Positions 37,416 through 47,012 of a stretch of DNA of 62,005 bases are shown here, in pieces (positions within the stretch are counted from its first letter, which is position 1; each line of letters opens with the position of its first letter). Origin of the DNA: Akkermansia muciniphila (GTDB lineage: Bacteria > Verrucomicrobiota > Verrucomicrobiia > Verrucomicrobiales > Akkermansiaceae); assembly GCA_945888515.1 (NCBI GenBank), contig CAMDAD010000017.1:1-62005 (forward strand), given 5' to 3'. A program made the position numbers and the translations under genes. A model generated the notes under the pieces. That model did no database searches. It saw nothing but the letters and a program-made list of their open reading frames with translations, and was not told the origin of the DNA.

Positions 37416-40400
37416 TCACAGGCTCTTCAGATAAGCCGTGATGTCGGCGATGGCCTGCGGTGTGAGTCCCAGGTTTGCGGGATCATACATCAGGGATTTT
37501 TCCATCAGCTTCATCGAGGCAATGCGCGATTTCGCGATCGACTGCGTCTGACCGCCCACGCATTTGACGAGAACAGGGTCGGCATCGCTGAGCACCATGC
37601 CGACGATAGTGATGCCGTCTTTCGTTTTGATCTCCGTGCCCTCGTAGCCGTGGGAAACTTCCGCGCTCGGGTTTGCGATTGCATGGATGATGACATCTGC
37701 GGGTTGCTGACGGCCGAAGGTGGTGAGGTCGGGGCCGTAATCGATCCCTTGTTCGCCGACTTTGTGGCACATGTAGCAGGAGGCGATGGCCGCTTTGCCA
37801 CGCTCTTTATCTCCGGCGAGTTTCGCTATTTCTGCTGTGCTGGGGAGCTTCGGTGCATTAGCGGGAACGGCGGGCATTTCCACAGAAACCAACTTCACGT
37901 TCGCGGGGTCCTGTCCCATCGACTTCAGGATGGCATCGAGATTGTGCGATTTCCACAGATTGCCTTTGCGGTTGTTGATCCACCATTTAGCGAGATCCTT
38001 GTGCACAAAGCCCTCGGTGTTGGCGATCTGGATCATCGCGCCGGAAGCGGTAGGACTGGCATTGAAGCCGAGGGCGGTGAGCATGAGTTTCGACTGCTCG
38101 GGACTGGTGCTGGCGGCGAGCGCGCGGAGTTTGAGATCGGCCACGGCTTGGTTCGGATGCAAACGCCAGGCGATCCAGGCAAAGGCATCACTCCACTGAT
38201 CACCCGCGCCTTGTTTCATCATGTTGCGAGCAGCTTCGTAGACGGCAGCTTCTTTGTTTGTCGAGCCGAGACCCAGGGCTTCGAGGTAGGCGCGGTCTTT
38301 GCCATCGAACTGCGCAGCGATTTGTGCCAGTAAGGACACGCTTGCTGCGGATGGAACATCGCGCAGCATCAGTGCGACTTCGCGGCGCACCATCGGAGCA
38401 GGGTCCTTGACCATTTTTTCGGCGAGCTTCATGGTATTGAAACCAGCGGCGCGCAAGGCGCGGAGTGCGACGAGGCGCTGGCGAGGGTCTTTGGCGGAGA
38501 GAATCTGACTGACGATCTCCTGCCCTTGGTCGCCCATCTGTGCGAGCAACCAGACGGCGCGCGCGGCGATGTAAGGATTGCTGTCCTTGAGCAAAGCTGC
38601 GACGGCGGGAATGGCTTTGGCTCCTTGCGCCTTGAGGCGGGTGAAGCCGCTATTGCGCACATTCACGGTCGGGCTTCTCAGCGCGGCGATCTGGCCTGCG
38701 GTGGTGGTGAGGTCGATCTGAGGGATGACGGACTTGAACCCTTTCGGCGCAATACGGTAGATCGTTCCGTAGAGACCTTTGTCACCTGTGCCGTGGCCGC
38801 CTACGCGGGGATCAAACCAGTCGGCGACATAAAGCGCGCCATCGGGGCCGACGGTCACATCACTGGGACGGAAGCGGGTTTTCAGTTCGTTATTGTTGCG
38901 ACCGATAAAATCAGAACCCGCAAATTCCCCTTCTTTGTTAGATGTGAGAAAGTCGATACGCTTCAACTGGAAACCCGCGCCATCGGGCACCGGCAGGTAG
39001 CCGAAGACGACATTTTTTCCAGCCTCGCAAGCGAGCAGGAGTCCCTGCCATTTGTCACCGAGTGCGCCGTTTTCATAAAACGCCACACCCGTCGGTGAGC
39101 CGCCGCCATACACATCGCCGGAGGGCATGGTGCCGGGGTCTTCTTGTCGCCATTCCGCGGTAGGAGTGTCCTGCCCTGGGCGCTTGTCCGCACCCCAGCT
39201 GCGCTGACCATCGGCCGAGGAAAATCCGGCATTACCACCCTCGATGATCTCCGCCACACGGCAGGCGGGTGGATCGTCGTTGTCGCTCTGGAACATGTCG
39301 CCGAAAGAAGTGAGCGCCTGTTCGTAAGAATTGCGGTAATTGTGGCCGACGATGCGAGCATTCGTGCCGTCGGGATTCATACGCACGGAAAAGCCACCGA
39401 CCCAGACATTCCCATCATCGCTGCGTTGCCCAGCGATGCTACGAGTATCAGAATACCAAGTGCCGCCGCCGCTTTGGTAGTAGCTGCTCCCGATGCGGAA
39501 AGTCTTGCCGGTTTTGTCGGTGAAAATACCGCCGCAGTTACCATTGTTAAAGTTCCACTGACCGTCCGGGCCTGCTGTCACGCTGTGCAGGCTGTGGTCA
39601 TGTTGGCGCGCGTTGAAGCCGGTGAGCAGCACTTCTTTTTTATCCACGGCGGAGTCGAATTTGCGGTCGCCATTCACATCTGTGTAAACGATCAAATCGG
39701 GCGGCTGGGAGACAATCACTTTGTTGTCTAGCACAGCCACACCGAGGGGAGATTCTAGATTTTTGTCCTGAGTAAAAACATGGTTTGCGTCCGCGACACC
39801 ATCAGCATCCGTGTCTTCCAAGATGACGATACGATCTCCTTCCGCGCGGGGGATTGAGCGGCGGTAGTTGGCGCCCTCGGCAACGTAGAGTCGACCATCC
39901 TTATCGAAGTCGATATTGGTTGGATTATACAACTGTGGCGTCGTGGCCCAGATGGTGATTTCCAACTCTTGGTCCGCGAGGGTGAAACGATCCTCCGGCA
40001 CCAAAGCGGCCTGCACTTCTTCGCTGGGGGATGGTTTTTGCGAATAAACGGCAAATTTTACACTGGAATCTCGTCTGCTTCCTTGCTGAAAGGCGCCGCC
40101 GTCATCGATGCCTACCTTGGCAGTGAACGCGACCACACCCGCGGGGAGATCGAACGCAATCGTCGATGCCGCATGTGTGCCGATACCCTTGAGGAAGGTT
40201 TTTTTATCGATGACCAAGGCCGTGCCGTTGACGTTTTTGCCGATCTTGGATTGCCCCCAACCGGACTCCGCGGAGCGCCATTTCAGCTCGGTAAGGTCTT
40301 TTTTCGAACCATCAGACATGATCAGGGTTGGTTCAATCCAATCGGCCCAATCGCTATTGTTATCACCGGCATCTTCGACGACCAAATAGAGTTCCTTCGC

Positions 40401-41510
40401 GCCTTTGAGCGATGCCTTGATTTCCTCCAAGCGCTTGCCTTTAGGAGTCATCACAGCCGTGGTAACGAGCGCAGATCCTGATGCAGCGGAAGTTTTTTTT
40501 GCTGTCTCGCGCGCGGCATCGATCACCGCCTTGCCGCTCTGGCTGGTTTTCGGAAACTTCGCCTCGCGCTCGGTCTGGATGGGGGCGGGAGTAAACTCTT
40601 TGAATTCTCCGGGCTGGACCAGCTTGAGTCGCACTTCCTTGCCTTTGGCATCAAGGTTGGCATTGAGCTCGTCTTCCGTGAGAGGCTGGGAGGGCACGCC
40701 ATCCTTCGGCACCTCGAGACCAGCGGTCCAGACAATCGCGTTGAGCACAATCTTGCGGAAATTGTCGATGGACCAATTGCGATGGTAATGTCCGCCGGTG
40801 AAGCCCACGCCGCGGCCGCCGTCCTTGCGTTCGATGCCCCACATCAGCGTCTGGGGTTTGCCGATGCCATCGACGCCGTATTGGTTCCACAAATTGATGT
40901 AGGCTTTCATCCGCGCGCGTTCCGGCGTAGCGGTGACGAGATCCATTACCTTGGCACGATCGGGAATGAATCGCATGTTATAGTAAAACTCATCCAGCGC
41001 CTCGGTCAAAGAGCCGACGCCATGGGACACAGGATGATTAGGCAAGACCTTAAGATCCGCGACCCAATGCGGGTTCACCGAATAGTCCGTCTCAAACGCC
41101 CCGCCGATCCACGGACGATAGTATTTTTCTCCCTGAGCGGCATCTGGATGCACGGCGTAGTGCATGAACATCAGACCGACACCGCTTTTGGCGAGTTGAT
41201 CGACTTTATCCCATCCCTTTCCTACCACGCTGGTGCCATCGGCGTAAATGACCAAGCCCTTGATGCCAGTAAGCACGCTTTCATCCTTTGGCCAGCCTTG
41301 GACTACGGTGGCTTCGATATCGAGTTTGCTTTCGTTCAGTGCTTTGGCTAGCAATTGGCATCCGGCATGGAACTCGTGCTCACCCGGACCGTGGCTGCGG
41401 CCACCAGCGAGAAACACGATTTTCCGCGCCGCCCACGTGGGACCTGTCAACAAGACAGCAATACCTAAAACTGAAACGCGGAGGAAAGTGGAAGGTTTAA
41501 AACGGAACAT
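37416..41510 (-). CDS. Giant exported ThuA / NPCBM / PVC-type haem-binding CxxCH protein
   Basis: A 1,364-residue exported protein. A signal peptide (1-27) precedes a ThuA domain (about 28-250; IVFLAGGRSHGPGEHEFHAG). An NPCBM-like carbohydrate-binding domain follows (about 370-490; GIGTHAASTIAFDLPAGV). The large beta-propeller of the PVC-type dehydrogenase family (about 510-960; GPDGALYVADWFDPRVGGHG) is next, then HEAT-like repeats (about 975-1150). The C-terminal PVC-type haem domain has CYMCH at 1245-1249. This domain order is known in Verrucomicrobia and Planctomycetes, where it is linked to sugar oxidation; substrate and electron acceptor are unknown. Confidence 0.85.
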   Translation of the reverse strand: MFRFKPSTFLRVSVLGIAVLLTGPTWAARKIVFLAGGRSHGPGEHEFHAGCQLLAKALNESKLDIEATVVQGWPKDESVLTGIKGLVIYADGTSVVGKGWDKVDQLAKSGVGLMFMHYAVHPDAAQGEKYYRPWIGGAFETDYSVNPHWVADLKVLPNHPVSHGVGSLTEALDEFYYNMRFIPDRAKVMDLVTATPERARMKAYINLWNQYGVDGIGKPQTLMWGIERKDGGRGVGFTGGHYHRNWSIDNFRKIVLNAIVWTAGLEVPKDGVPSQPLTEDELNANLDAKGKEVRLKLVQPGEFKEFTPAPIQTEREAKFPKTSQSGKAVIDAARETAKKTSAASGSALVTTAVMTPKGKRLEEIKASLKGAKELYLVVEDAGDNNSDWADWIEPTLIMSDGSKKDLTELKWRSAESGWGQSKIGKNVNGTALVIDKKTFLKGIGTHAASTIAFDLPAGVVAFTAKVGIDDGGAFQQGSRRDSSVKFAVYSQKPSPSEEVQAALVPEDRFTLADQELEITIWATTPQLYNPTNIDFDKDGRLYVAEGANYRRSIPRAEGDRIVILEDTDADGVADANHVFTQDKNLESPLGVAVLDNKVIVSQPPDLIVYTDVNGDRKFDSAVDKKEVLLTGFNARQHDHSLHSVTAGPDGQWNFNNGNCGGIFTDKTGKTFRIGSSYYQSGGGTWYSDTRSIAGQRSDDGNVWVGGFSVRMNPDGTNARIVGHNYRNSYEQALTSFGDMFQSDNDDPPACRVAEIIEGGNAGFSSADGQRSWGADKRPGQDTPTAEWRQEDPGTMPSGDVYGGGSPTGVAFYENGALGDKWQGLLLACEAGKNVVFGYLPVPDGAGFQLKRIDFLTSNKEGEFAGSDFIGRNNNELKTRFRPSDVTVGPDGALYVADWFDPRVGGHGTGDKGLYGTIYRIAPKGFKSVIPQIDLTTTAGQIAALRSPTVNVRNSGFTRLKAQGAKAIPAVAALLKDSNPYIAARAVWLLAQMGDQGQEIVSQILSAKDPRQRLVALRALRAAGFNTMKLAEKMVKDPAPMVRREVALMLRDVPSAASVSLLAQIAAQFDGKDRAYLEALGLGSTNKEAAVYEAARNMMKQGAGDQWSDAFAWIAWRLHPNQAVADLKLRALAASTSPEQSKLMLTALGFNASPTASGAMIQIANTEGFVHKDLAKWWINNRKGNLWKSHNLDAILKSMGQDPANVKLVSVEMPAVPANAPKLPSTAEIAKLAGDKERGKAAIASCYMCHKVGEQGIDYGPDLTTFGRQQPADVIIHAIANPSAEVSHGYEGTEIKTKDGITIVGMVLSDADPVLVKCVGGQTQSIAKSRIASMKLMEKSLMYDPANLGLTPQAIADITAYLKSL

Positions 41511-41758
41511 AACTTGATTCGATACGTGAGGTGGGCAAGATTCTTATCAGCCAAAACTCCAGCGCGCAAGCCACCAGTCCGAGGTCGGGTGATGCGGGAA
41601 ACGGTGGGTCGGTAGCTGGCATCGCAGCTGGGGAGCAAGCGCGCGAATGGAGGCAGAGAGAGGAGTTTGTATTCATGGCAATATCCGCCTTTCTCTTGCC
41701 AGACTACGTCATGGGGAAATGACTTGTGTGATGCCATTGTTTTACGCAAGGTCGCGCC

Positions 41759-43078
41759 ATGGCGAACACTGTCAGAACGAGATTCGCCCCATCACCGACG
41801 GGGTATTTGCATGTGGGTGGCGCGCGCACAGCGCTATTTTGTTGGCTTTATGCTCGTAAGCATGGCGGACAATTCATTTTGCGAATTGAGGACACCGATG
41901 AAGCACGAAATACGGATGCGGCGAAGCAAGCGATTTTTGATGGCATGCATTGGCTGGGGCTAGACTGGGACGAAGGACCGAATGTGGGTGGTCCTTTTGG
42001 TCCCTACTATCAAAGCGAGCGAAATGGCATTTATGATCGCTACTTTGAAAAGCTCGTCGCGACGAACCGTGTCTACGAAAGCGAGGGAGCGTGGCGTTTC
42101 CGTTTCGACCGCAAGCCCGTGACCATGCATGATCTGGTCTGCGGCGAGGTCACGATTGATTATCGCGATGAATCGAACACGCCGGACATGGTGGTGAAGA
42201 GATCCGACGGCTCCTATGTATTTCATTTCGTGAATGTCGTGGATGATCTGGAAATGGGGATCACACACGTGATTCGCGGCGAGGACCATTTGATGAATAC
42301 ACCGAAGCACTTGCAACTCATCGAGGCACTGGGCGGGGTGGCACCAGCTTACGCGCACATCCCTCTGATCCAGAATCCCAATGGATCGAAAATGTCGAAA
42401 CGCGACCAAGGCGCGGCGGTGGGTGATTATCCCGAAAAAGGTTTCATCGCCCCAGCACTCGTGAATTTTCTCGCGTTATTAGGATGGTCATCGAAGACGG
42501 AAGAGGAAATTTTTGCGTTAGATGAGCTAACCCAGCGGTTCAGTCTCGAGGCGGTGAATCGTTCGCCAGCGCGATTCGATGCGGAGAAATGCGCGTGGGT
42601 CAACCAGCAGCACCTAGCGCGTATGAGTGCGGAAGATTTTGCTGCCGCGGCGCGACCCTATGTGGAGAAACAATCGTTAGATCCAGGGCCGCAGTTTGTC
42701 GCGGTGGCACTTGCGGTTCAGGAAAAGGTGCGTTTGCTCACCGAGGTGCCGGAAGCCGTGCGTTTTTTGTTAGATGAGGACTGTGAACTGGATGCGGCAG
42801 CACTGGATAAAATCAAGGCGAACGGCAATGGAGCATCGGTCCTCGCCGCCCTGCATGAAGCGCTTTCGCAGGTGGGGGAATGGACGGCCGAGACTACCAA
42901 ATCGGCGATTGCCGCTGCGGCGACATCGCTGGGAATCAAGGCCGGCCAGCTGATGTTTCCCCTACGTGTGGCTCTCTCGGGCAAGGCAGGCGGCCCGGAT
43001 CTCGGAGTGATTCTTACGCTTCTCGGGCGGGATCGCAGTTTGCGACGGATCGAACAGTTGCGTCGGAGTTTGTTATGA
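41759..43078 (+). CDS. gltX: Glutamyl-tRNA synthetase
   Basis: A 439-residue class I aminoacyl-tRNA synthetase charging tRNA-Glu. The HIGH-type motif is in RFAPSPTGYLHVGGARTAL near residue 8. LRIEDTDEAR follows, and the KMSKS-type loop is KMSKRDQGA near residue 210. It is shorter than E. coli GltX (471). Whether it is discriminating or also charges tRNA-Gln cannot be said here; no gatCAB genes are in the window. The stop overlaps the aroE start by 4 nt (ATGA), so the two are translationally coupled. Confidence 0.96.
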   Translation: MANTVRTRFAPSPTGYLHVGGARTALFCWLYARKHGGQFILRIEDTDEARNTDAAKQAIFDGMHWLGLDWDEGPNVGGPFGPYYQSERNGIYDRYFEKLVATNRVYESEGAWRFRFDRKPVTMHDLVCGEVTIDYRDESNTPDMVVKRSDGSYVFHFVNVVDDLEMGITHVIRGEDHLMNTPKHLQLIEALGGVAPAYAHIPLIQNPNGSKMSKRDQGAAVGDYPEKGFIAPALVNFLALLGWSSKTEEEIFALDELTQRFSLEAVNRSPARFDAEKCAWVNQQHLARMSAEDFAAAARPYVEKQSLDPGPQFVAVALAVQEKVRLLTEVPEAVRFLLDEDCELDAAALDKIKANGNGASVLAALHEALSQVGEWTAETTKSAIAAAATSLGIKAGQLMFPLRVALSGKAGGPDLGVILTLLGRDRSLRRIEQLRRSLL

Positions 43079-43983
43079 ATACGGACGTCTATCAACTGAA
43101 AGACTTGGCGTCACGCGATGGATTGGACGCCTTTCACGACAAGCCCGCGATCCTTGCCGTGATCGGCTGCCCTGTTGCGCACTCGGCCTCGCCAGCGATG
43201 CATCAGCCGGCGCTGGATGCGTGCGGGATTGACGGACGTTACATCAAATTGGAAGTGCCCGTGGGGCGGGTGATGGAAGCCCTACAGCACTTAAACGAGC
43301 TTGGATTCGTGGGAGCAAACGTGACAGTTCCGCACAAATTCGCTGCGCTGGATGCTTGTCACAAAGTGGACGAAGCGGCACGTCAGATTGGCGCGGTGAA
43401 TACGATTCGTTTTGTCGAGGGCGAGATCCACGGCTGGAATACCGATGGTCCGGGATTTGCACGCGCGATCGAAGAAGAATTTGCCTCCCGTCTTCCGGGG
43501 ATGCGCGTGATGATTGTGGGAGCCGGAGGAGGAGCCGGGCAGGCCATCGCCACGCAATGTGCGATCGATGGCGCGCAGCGCGTGATTTTGGTTAACCGCA
43601 CGTTGGAAAAAATTAGGTCCTTAGCGACGGTGTTGGAGCGGCGTTTCAGCTCGACACAATTTCATTGCATCGGACTGGACGATCCGCAGCTTTGTGGAGT
43701 CGCACGGCAATGCCAGTTGCTCATCAATACCAGCTCCGTGGGATTGCGACCAGATGACTCCTCACCTGTAAATGCATCGTGTTTTTCACCTCATCATTGG
43801 GTATACGACACCATCTACAAGCCGCCGTTGACGCAATTTTTGCGCGATGCCGTCAAGCAGGGGGCGACCGTGGCGAATGGATTCTCGATGTTGCTGCACC
43901 AGGGTGTGCTAGCCTATGACATATGGTATCCGGGACGTGCGCCCTTGGACATCATGCGAGCGGGGTTACGGAGTGTCAGTTAG
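43075..43983 (+). CDS. aroE: Shikimate dehydrogenase
   Basis: A 302-residue NADP-dependent shikimate dehydrogenase for aromatic amino acid synthesis. The N-terminal half has VIGCPVAHSASPAMH (substrate Ser/His region near 30-45), then GANVTVPHKFAA with the catalytic Lys near 84. The C-terminal half binds NADP through VGAGGGAGQAIA near 146, and NTSSVGL follows. I start at ATG 43075, which overlaps the gltX TGA, because the conserved fold begins soon after; a longer in-frame start at 42880 lies inside gltX. The last 18 nt overlap the convergent gene's end. Confidence 0.95.
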   Translation: MNTDVYQLKDLASRDGLDAFHDKPAILAVIGCPVAHSASPAMHQPALDACGIDGRYIKLEVPVGRVMEALQHLNELGFVGANVTVPHKFAALDACHKVDEAARQIGAVNTIRFVEGEIHGWNTDGPGFARAIEEEFASRLPGMRVMIVGAGGGAGQAIATQCAIDGAQRVILVNRTLEKIRSLATVLERRFSSTQFHCIGLDDPQLCGVARQCQLLINTSSVGLRPDDSSPVNASCFSPHHWVYDTIYKPPLTQFLRDAVKQGATVANGFSMLLHQGVLAYDIWYPGRAPLDIMRAGLRSVS

Positions 43984-45150
43984 TATCACGCCGGGGTCAT
44001 CCACACCCAGCCAATGGCAAGCAACTACTTCCACGAGTGAGAAAACTTTTTGATCGTTTTTGATGGATCGGCGGATTTTCACCCGAACCCGCGCGGTATT
44101 GGGAGGATCGGTCTGGGGGAAAATCGATCCCATGAGTGGCTGATTGTTTTTCCGTGCCTCCAATGCCGCTGTAAGAAAACGACCCTCTCGACTTTTACGA
44201 TCGACCCAAAAATCCGTGGTTTGTACCCCCAGTGGACCACCACGCAACATAGAAGGCTCGTAAAAAACGACGCTCATTTGCAAATTCGAGTATGTTTGAT
44301 CCGCGAGTCGCTCGCGCACCAGCATGCGGAAGATTCCCTCATCTTCGCCATCCGCGCTCTGAAACACGGACCAAGGAAGCGTCGAGCTTTTGGCGTAGCT
44401 TTCCCAATCCACAACCCAGCGATCCTCTTCCTTCGCGAAGGCGACTTCCAGCATACGCCCGCGGTCATCTTTCCAGATGCTCTCGATCATGGTTAGTCCA
44501 GCTGGCCGGATGATATGGTAATCGGCGAACTGGACGGATTCCGGCTTGAACAAGGAAGCCTTGGGGCCATCGTTGAAAATGATCGAGGCCAACCGAGGGC
44601 GCTGCCGGCAATACTGGGCGAGCGTTTCTGGGGCATTTGTCTCAAGCAAAAGTGTCATCGTCTCTCGCATGGAGGGGAAAGCTTGTTGGAAAAGATCTAT
44701 ATTTTCACTTGTCAATGAAGCCTGCTCCGTAATGGCTGGGTCGGAAGTGTTGGTAGCAGTGTCGTTGACAGCTGGCGATGGACTGAATTTCCACTTGATC
44801 AGGCCCGCGACAAGGATGAGTGCGATAAACCAGCCGATCATGAATTTCAGCAAAGGGTAGGACTTTTTCCGTTTGCGTTCGCTGCTCTTGCGCGACGTAG
44901 CAGAGCCTTCTTTGCCCACACTTTTTGTGCCGATGCGCACAAGATTTCCTTGAGCGGGAGCATCCGCAGTGAGGTTCGGGCTGAACTCCTTGCGCACTGA
45001 GGCGGACGACGCCTCCACGGTGTGAACGTTGATTTTTTTCCGGGACGGGATGGGCGTGCGCTCACAAGAGGGACACAGCGCACCCTTTGCGGCCTTGAAC
45101 ACCTCTCCGCATTTGCCGCAATGATGCCAGCTTGTGTTTTCTTGACTCAC
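43966..45150 (-). CDS. Zinc-ribbon, single-TM hypothetical protein
   Basis: A 394-residue protein I do not recognise. Residues 11-30 form a CxxC...CxxC zinc ribbon (CGKC, CPSC). A basic stretch (SERKRKKS) comes before one transmembrane helix at about 103-125 (FMIGWFIALILVAGLI), so the ribbon is cytoplasmic and residues 130-394 are exported. The exported part carries VVDWESYAK and ends with VEVVACHWLGVDDPG. The same layout (cytoplasmic N-terminus, one TM, exported domain with a DWE motif) is seen in the upstream gene, 10 nt away. The two look like distant paralogues in one transcript. The 3' end overlaps aroE by 18 nt. Confidence 0.6.
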   Translation of the reverse strand: MSQENTSWHHCGKCGEVFKAAKGALCPSCERTPIPSRKKINVHTVEASSASVRKEFSPNLTADAPAQGNLVRIGTKSVGKEGSATSRKSSERKRKKSYPLLKFMIGWFIALILVAGLIKWKFSPSPAVNDTATNTSDPAITEQASLTSENIDLFQQAFPSMRETMTLLLETNAPETLAQYCRQRPRLASIIFNDGPKASLFKPESVQFADYHIIRPAGLTMIESIWKDDRGRMLEVAFAKEEDRWVVDWESYAKSSTLPWSVFQSADGEDEGIFRMLVRERLADQTYSNLQMSVVFYEPSMLRGGPLGVQTTDFWVDRKSREGRFLTAALEARKNNQPLMGSIFPQTDPPNTARVRVKIRRSIKNDQKVFSLVEVVACHWLGVDDPGVILTDTP

Positions 45151-45160
45151 CGCGCGCAGC

Positions 45161-46231
45161 TTAGGGCATAACCCAGTCCTTGTGAAGCATCTCTGTGATG
45201 AAAAAGCGATTTTGTGAGTTCACGTCATGGGTTCGGCGCATTTTTATGGTGGCGCGCACAGAGAAAATGGCATCGAGCAGCAAGGAATCTCTCTGGAGCA
45301 AGTCGTTGATGCTTTGGTGTTCGGGAGAATCGCGCCGGACGTAGCCCCAGACGATCGTATCCTCGCTCAGGGTGGTGATTTTATAGGATTCATAGTCGCT
45401 CTCGGGCAGCGTCGGCAAGTAGTAGGGAGAAGGCGAAAGAATGATCCGCATGGCGAGCGGGTGAGTGGTGGGCAGCTTGGCCAGCGTGCTCAAGCGCGCT
45501 TCACCCAGTTCCATCGTCGCCTCCCAATCGAGCCGTAGCTTGTCCCCTTGTTTCACAAAAAAAGCGAGCAGGGATCTGCCCTCCGGATGCATGCCCTGCA
45601 TCCACAGAAAGGCGGTGCCAGATGTTTCATCGATGCCGCTCTGCCATTGGTCGGGATCATCCAGCAATGGCCCCAAATCCCACGGTTTCCAGTGCTTCGC
45701 CACGAGCGCCTCGGTGTTGGGTGCCTGACGAATCAGCGGCAGGATTTGCTCCGATTTCGTGGCACTGGCGACTTGTTGCAAAATCTTGATGGCATCCAGC
45801 CGCATCTGGTAGGGATTTTGTTGGAATACGGATAGCGATGATTCTTCCTGAAGCGCATCGGGTGAGATGACAATGCCTAGCGGTGCCGCGGTTGTGTCTG
45901 TGCGTGTGCGGCGATTCGCTATGGTGATGGCGGTGAACATCAAGGCGATGACAGAGGCCGCAATCAGCCAGACCCAGCGGGATTCACTCCGCGATTGCTG
46001 GCGACCCCAAGCGAACTCGCCATGCTTCGCTAGACGATCATCTGGCGCGGCATCGGGATTGACTTCGATGCGTGCAATTTCTTTCTCGATGCCTATGGAA
46101 ACGGGGTTCAGCTTGACAGGCGCATACGGCGGCAGCGGAGGGAGATCGAACTCCTCCTCATCGCGCGCGCCCGCGGCAGCGATGGCCTGGCGGCGTCGCA
46201 TTCCTTTGCGAGATGATCCTTTTTTGATCAT
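45161..46231 (-). CDS. Single-TM hypothetical protein, partner of the zinc-ribbon protein
   Basis: A 356-residue protein of unknown family. The N-terminal 80 residues are basic and proline-rich, and a transmembrane helix lies at about 88-107 (WLIAASVIALMFTAITIA). The exported domain carries LRLDWEATMELG near residue 234 and ends with IKMRRTHDVNSQNRFFITEM, similar in position to the DWES and VRVKIRRS segments of the next gene. It begins an apparent two-gene operon with that protein (10-nt spacing). It lacks the zinc ribbon of its neighbour. Function unknown. Confidence 0.55.
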   Translation of the reverse strand: MIKKGSSRKGMRRRQAIAAAGARDEEEFDLPPLPPYAPVKLNPVSIGIEKEIARIEVNPDAAPDDRLAKHGEFAWGRQQSRSESRWVWLIAASVIALMFTAITIANRRTRTDTTAAPLGIVISPDALQEESSLSVFQQNPYQMRLDAIKILQQVASATKSEQILPLIRQAPNTEALVAKHWKPWDLGPLLDDPDQWQSGIDETSGTAFLWMQGMHPEGRSLLAFFVKQGDKLRLDWEATMELGEARLSTLAKLPTTHPLAMRIILSPSPYYLPTLPESDYESYKITTLSEDTIVWGYVRRDSPEHQSINDLLQRDSLLLDAIFSVRATIKMRRTHDVNSQNRFFITEMLHKDWVMP

Positions 46232-46318
46232 GTGACTTCAGGCGAAACAGGCGCGGAGAGCCCAAACGCCACTGCATACGGGCTAACTCTCACTCCGAGA
46301 GGCAATGGCCACGGATGG

Positions 46319-46894
46319 TTACTCACGAGTCTCCGCAGGCTCAGGCAAGGGCGAAGATTCTGGTTTTTTGGAATCCAGGGACGAGGGCGGCAGTTCATTC
46401 ACAGCAGGTGGTGCGATGGGAGGAAGCGGGGCGCCCGTGCCAAGATCGGTGGGAGGGACATCTGTTTGCATGCCCGCAGGCAAGGGACTTGCCGCACCCC
46501 CATTCAACGATGGGTCCAACGGCGCAACTACTTGTTGCGACTCCAGCAGGAGAGCGGCGGCAACGTAACCTACTTTGCCATTGTCGAGCTCTACTTTGAC
46601 AAATGATCCTTCGGATTTGATCACACGCATGGAAGTGCCTGCCGCCAACAGTTCATCCGCATCGGCATTGCCCGTGGGTTTGGTATGGAACAAGGCGGTG
46701 GAGTTCGAGGCCGCAGTGACATACTGACCGGCAGTGAAGTTGTAATTTCCCGCCACGGCTGCTGCCGCACGCTGCCGCGCGCCTGGGGTCATCAGGGGAT
46801 TAAAATCGTCGCTACTAAGCGGTCCGCTGAAGTCTTGACAGCTGATCACGAGCAGGCAACTGCCCCATGCGGAAGCAAACAAAGTGAGTTTCAT
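46319..46894 (-). CDS. Lipoprotein with SH3-like domain
   Basis: A 191-residue predicted lipoprotein. The signal ends at VISC, giving a lipid Cys at 19. Residues 55-120 look like a bacterial SH3 domain (LFHTKPTGNADADELLAAGT, VIKSEGSFVKVELDNGKVGY), the kind that binds cell-wall peptides. The C-terminal 60 residues are Pro/Ser-rich and probably disordered. I start at ATG 46894 because the signal peptide begins there; an upstream in-frame start at 47122 would run into the divergent gene. The 5' end faces coaE-rho with about 118 nt between starts. Confidence 0.7.
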   Translation of the reverse strand: MKLTLFASAWGSCLLVISCQDFSGPLSSDDFNPLMTPGARQRAAAAVAGNYNFTAGQYVTAASNSTALFHTKPTGNADADELLAAGTSMRVIKSEGSFVKVELDNGKVGYVAAALLLESQQVVAPLDPSLNGGAASPLPAGMQTDVPPTDLGTGAPLPPIAPPAVNELPPSSLDSKKPESSPLPEPAETRE

Positions 46895-47012
46895 AGCAGC
46901 GGAGACTACACCGCCTCGCTGGCACGCGTCAAGTTTTCCCGCGGAGAAAAATTTCTGGTTTTCTGTGATGTTACGGCTTGCCAGCGAGAGCGGAAGTCGG
47001 CAAGATCGCGAC

